Of a DNA stretch of 25,356 nucleotides, positions 22,733 to 25,356 are shown one piece after another; position 1 is the stretch's first letter, and each line of letters begins with the position of its first letter. The notes beneath the pieces were generated by a model. That model did not search any database, was not told where the DNA came from, and worked only from the letters and a program-made list of their open reading frames with translations. Source of the DNA: SCTD01 sp036675425 (GTDB taxonomy: Bacteria > Actinomycetota > Actinomycetes > Mycobacteriales > SCTD01). The stretch is taken from NCBI GenBank assembly GCA_036675425.1, contig JAKFFB010000142.1:1-25356 (forward strand). The letters are read 5' to 3'. Position numbers and translations under genes: made by a program.

Positions 22733-24109
22733 ATGAGCGCTCTTGTCGCGTCCCCGCCGGTGGTGGTCACCGGTCGGCTGGACGCTCCGCTGTCCCGCTG
22801 GCTCTGGCTGGTCAAGTGGCTGCTGGCCCTGCCGCACTACGTCGTGCTGGCCTTCCTGTGGCCGGTCCTGGTGGTCACGACCGTGATCGCCGCCTGCGGG
22901 ATCCTGCTCACCGGCCGCTACCCGCGGTCGCTGTTCGAGCTGAACGCCGGCGTCCTGCGCTGGACCTGGCGCGTCAGCTACTACGCCTACGGCGCGCTGG
23001 CGACCGACCGCTACCCGCCGTTCACGCTGGCCGACGTCGAGGACTACCCCGCCCGGCTGCAGATCTCCTATCCCGAGCACCTCTCCCGAGGGCTCGTCCT
23101 GGTGAAGTGGTGGCTGCTGGCCCTGCCGCACTACCTGGTGCTGGCGCTGCTCCTCGGCGGTGGCTGGTGGTTCGCCGACGACGCGGCCGCGCGGGCGCCC
23201 GGGCTCATCGGACTGCTCGTCCTCGTCGCCGGTGTCGTCCTCGCCTTCTCCGGTCGCTACCCGGCCGGCGTCTTCGACCTCGTCGTCGGCCTGAACCGGT
23301 GGGTGCTGCGCGTGGCGGCCTACGCCGGCCTGATGACCGACACCTACCCGCCGTTCCGTCTCGACCTGGGGGGCGAGGAGCGCGGAGTGCTCGACGTGCC
23401 GACACCCGCTCCCCGCGTCCCGCCCGGGCCGCGGTCGTCGACCGGCGGGACCGTCGCGCTGGTGCTCGGCGCGCTGCTCCTGCTGCCGTCGCTGGGACTG
23501 GTGGCCGGGGGAGCGGTCGCGCTCTGGGCCGACCAGGGGCACCGGGACTCCGCCGGGTTCGTCACGTCCTCGCCGGTGTCGCTGTCCACGTCGACCGCCG
23601 CGCTCGTCACCGAGCCCGTCGACCTCGGGCTGCGCGGGCCGGACGCCCTGTGGCTCGACGACGTGCTCGGCGACGTGCGGCTCCGGGTGACCTCCGACGA
23701 CGAGGTCTTCGTCGGCGTCGCGCGTGCTGCTGACGTCGAGCGCTACCTCGCCGGAGTGGCGTACGACGTCGTGCGCGAGGTGCGCGCCTCCGACGACGTG
23801 AGCTACCGCCGTACGGCGGGCTCCGGTGTCGCGGGACGGCCTGCAGCACAGGACTTCTGGGTGGTCGGCTCCGAGGGCGCCGGCACGCAGAGCGTGACCG
23901 TCACGCCCGAGGACGGCCGGTGGACCGCGGTCGTGATGCGTGCGGGCGGCAGCCCCGGGGTGGACGTGTCCGCCGACGTCGGCGTCGAGGCCCCGGCGCT
24001 GCCGGCGGTCGCCGGTGTGCTGCTCGTCGTGGGGGCGCTGCTGACCGCGGCCGCCGCCGTACTGCTCGCGATCGGTGCCCGGTCGCTGTCGAGGGAGGGA
24101 ACGCGATGA
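22733..24109 (+). CDS. Tandem DUF4389 membrane protein
   Basis: A 458-residue membrane protein with two DUF4389 units: RWLWLVKWLLALPHYVVLAFLW ... YGALATDRYPPF (about 20-100) and a second copy with LVKWWLLALPHYLVLALLL ... GLMTDTYPPF (about 122-205), each with two membrane helices. A further helix (TVALVLGALLLLPSLGLVAG), an extracytoplasmic beta-rich domain of about 190 residues and a C-terminal helix with a short basic tail follow. Function is unknown; such proteins are frequent in actinobacteria. ATG 22733 is set by GAGGAGG at 22721-22727. The 99-base gap before it shows no clear promoter. The stop overlaps the flavodoxin start as ATGA, so the two are translationally coupled. Confidence 0.88.
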   Translation: MSALVASPPVVVTGRLDAPLSRWLWLVKWLLALPHYVVLAFLWPVLVVTTVIAACGILLTGRYPRSLFELNAGVLRWTWRVSYYAYGALATDRYPPFTLADVEDYPARLQISYPEHLSRGLVLVKWWLLALPHYLVLALLLGGGWWFADDAAARAPGLIGLLVLVAGVVLAFSGRYPAGVFDLVVGLNRWVLRVAAYAGLMTDTYPPFRLDLGGEERGVLDVPTPAPRVPPGPRSSTGGTVALVLGALLLLPSLGLVAGGAVALWADQGHRDSAGFVTSSPVSLSTSTAALVTEPVDLGLRGPDALWLDDVLGDVRLRVTSDDEVFVGVARAADVERYLAGVAYDVVREVRASDDVSYRRTAGSGVAGRPAAQDFWVVGSEGAGTQSVTVTPEDGRWTAVVMRAGGSPGVDVSADVGVEAPALPAVAGVLLVVGALLTAAAAVLLAIGARSLSREGTR

Positions 24110-24648
24110 AGGCCCTGGTGGTCTACGAGTCCATGTTCGGGAACACGCGGCAGGTGGCGGAGGCAGCCGCAGCGGCGCTGACCGCCGCTGGTGAGGACGT
24201 GACGCTGACGGACGTGGGCAACGCGCCGACCGACCTCTCCGACGTCGACCTGCTCGTCGTCGGCGGGCCGACCCACGCCTTCGGGATGACCCGCGCGAGC
24301 ACGCGCGCTGACGCCGTCAAGCAGGGTGCCCCTGCTGCGGCGGCGGAGACCGGCATCCGCGAGTGGCTGGACCTCCTGGTCGCGCCCGAGCGCACGGTCC
24401 GCTGCGCGACGTTCGACACGCGCGTCCGCCCGCCGCGCGTGCCCGGCTCGGCGGCGCGTGCCGCGGACCGCAGGCTGCGTCACCTGGGGCTGCTCGTCGT
24501 GGCGCCGGCCATCAGCTTCTGGGTCGGCGGGACCACGGGACCGCTCCGCGACGGCGAGCTCGAGCGGGTGCGGGAGTGGGCGGCGGGGCTGGTCAGCACG
24601 GCGCCGGTCCCTCGAGCTGTCAGCGGACCGGGATCAGCCAGGGCCTGA
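24106..24648 (+). CDS. Flavodoxin-family protein
   Basis: A 180-residue flavodoxin-fold protein. The N-terminal strand and FMN phosphate loop are MKALVVYESMFGNTRQVAEA, and LLVVGGPTHAFGMTR provides the second flavin-contacting loop. It probably binds FMN and carries electrons or acts as a quinone- or stress-related reductase; partners are not evident. ATG 24106-24108 overlaps the DUF4389 stop (ATGA) and has GGGAGGGA just upstream. The last ~10 codons lie over the 3' end of the opposite-strand gene. The middle (TRVRPPRVPGSAARAADRRLRHLG in two parts) has the basic stretch typical of longer actinobacterial members. Confidence 0.88.
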   Translation: MKALVVYESMFGNTRQVAEAAAAALTAAGEDVTLTDVGNAPTDLSDVDLLVVGGPTHAFGMTRASTRADAVKQGAPAAAAETGIREWLDLLVAPERTVRCATFDTRVRPPRVPGSAARAADRRLRHLGLLVVAPAISFWVGGTTGPLRDGELERVREWAAGLVSTAPVPRAVSGPGSARA

Positions 24649-25356
24649 GCGCGATGAGGCCGGGAGGGTGCCGGTCCGCTCGACGCCGGAGCTCCTCGGT
24701 GACCATCACGACGTCGTAGCCGACCTCGACCTGCAGGTCGTCGCTCACGCCCTCGCCGGCGCCGCCCATCACACCGAGGCGTGTGCCCTCCGCGTCGCCG
24801 ATCGGGATCTCCGCCTGGGCGGCGGTGACCTGGGACCGCGTGAAGCGGCTGACGACGACGCAGAGCCGCTTCCCGTACGCCGGACGCAGTGCCTGCTCGG
24901 CACGCTCCGCCGCTGCCGCGTCCACGGCGCTGACGCCCATCAGCACCGAGTCGGGGAACGGCCGCAGCAGCGCGATCGTGACGACGTCGTCGGGGTGCTC
25001 GGCTCGGTAGGCGTCCATCGCCGGCTGCTCGGCCATCATGTTCACGTCTCCCTCCGGCTCGTGGCCGGGGCCGCGCAGCAGGCCGGCATCGCGCGGCCAG
25101 CCGCCGTCGGGTGCCTCGCACGGCGGCACGTCCGGCTCCTGCTCCACGGGCGCCGGTTCGGCCGGGCGTTCCTGCTGCTCGACGACGAGCGTGCCGTCGC
25201 GGTAGGTGCCCGTCAGCGTCGCGACTCCCTCGACGGCGCCGGCCTTCTCACGGCGGTCGGTCAGTGCGGACAGGTCGACGCCCTCGACGTCGACGCCGAG
25301 CTCGCAGTAGCGGGGAGGCGGCTCCTGCCCGGGTGCGTAACCGATGAGGTCGCGGG
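24620..25356 (-). CDS. Hypothetical protein, N-terminus beyond the right edge (partial)
   Basis: An open minus-strand frame runs from the right edge to TGA 24620-24622, giving at least 245 residues. I do not recognise the family. From its visible start it reads LIGYAPGQEPPPRYCELGVDVEGVD, then VEGVATLTGTYRDGTLVVE, a proline/glutamate-rich linker, a Cys-containing PPCEAPDGGWPRD, and a C-terminal alpha/beta domain of about 130 residues (VVTIALLRPFPDSVLMGV, ALRPAYGKRLCVVVSRF, YDVVMVTEELRRRA). The proline-rich linker and paired Cys suggest a secreted or membrane-attached protein whose signal or lipobox would lie outside the window. A GTG at 25145-25147 is not taken as the start because protein-like sequence continues upstream. 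It overlaps the flavodoxin tail to tail by 29 bases. Confidence 0.7.
   Translation of the reverse strand, partial: RDLIGYAPGQEPPPRYCELGVDVEGVDLSALTDRREKAGAVEGVATLTGTYRDGTLVVEQQERPAEPAPVEQEPDVPPCEAPDGGWPRDAGLLRGPGHEPEGDVNMMAEQPAMDAYRAEHPDDVVTIALLRPFPDSVLMGVSAVDAAAAERAEQALRPAYGKRLCVVVSRFTRSQVTAAQAEIPIGDAEGTRLGVMGGAGEGVSDDLQVEVGYDVVMVTEELRRRADRHPPGLIALRPWLIPVR

Noticed and set aside
25145..25147. GTG at 25147 as the real start of the right-edge gene
   Set aside because: The frame continues upstream to the edge with protein-like sequence (for example ATLTGTYRDGTLVVE), so the start is more likely outside the window.
1..25356. CRISPR arrays, tRNA or rRNA genes, prophage genes, riboswitches
   Set aside because: No regularly spaced repeats, cloverleaf-like segments, rRNA-like stretches or phage structural genes were seen. 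The intergenic gaps are at most about 160 bases and show no riboswitch-like conserved leader.

Overview
The window is very GC-rich DNA with many GTG starts, start/stop overlaps of the GTGA and ATGA type, and near-complete coding density. Gene content points to an actinobacterium: a DUF222-HNH protein of the 13E12-repeat type behind a LexA box, an EspC/WXG-type secretion-linked toxin operon, RecBCD of the mycobacterial type, leaderless TANNNT starts and tandem DUF4389. A Nocardioidaceae-like or related lineage is a guess from style, not from any marker gene.

Layout. The left ~4.7 kb is accessory in character. It holds the 3' tail of a probable IS110-family transposase at the edge; two small minus-strand genes (an MTH1187/YkoF-type thiamine-binding protein and a 105-aa orphan); a plus-strand DUF222-HNH gene with a near-consensus promoter overlapped by an SOS box; and a three-gene minus-strand polymorphic toxin operon. 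That operon encodes an EspC-like small partner, a WXG-type protein with a C-terminal EndoU RNase, and a composite protein that reads immunity domain - degenerate EndoU - immunity domain.

From 4887 to 16391 runs one tight plus-strand series of seven genes: recC, a DUF2157 membrane protein, a GDYXXLXY-type membrane-anchored protein, recB, recD, a YciO-type Sua5/YrdC protein and an alpha/beta hydrolase. The helicase and nuclease motifs of RecB and the helicase motifs of RecD are intact. The membrane pair sits between recC and recB, which is unusual for a recCBD cluster. The last two genes appear to have their own leaderless promoters in which the preceding stop codon TAG forms part of the -10 hexamer.

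The remainder is housekeeping or accessory metabolism: a minus-strand phosphoribosyltransferase, an MFS exporter, a minus-strand ferritin-like diiron protein, a MacB/FtsX-type ABC pair (ATPase plus 844-aa permease), a tandem DUF4389 membrane protein translationally coupled to a flavodoxin, and a minus-strand protein that runs off the right edge and overlaps the flavodoxin tail to tail.

The strongest candidate for something undescribed is the composite gene at 2424-3209. It looks like a fused, partly decayed toxin-immunity cassette downstream of an apparently intact EndoU toxin. No tRNA, rRNA, CRISPR array or complete insertion sequence was seen, and no stretch above about 160 bases lacks a gene.
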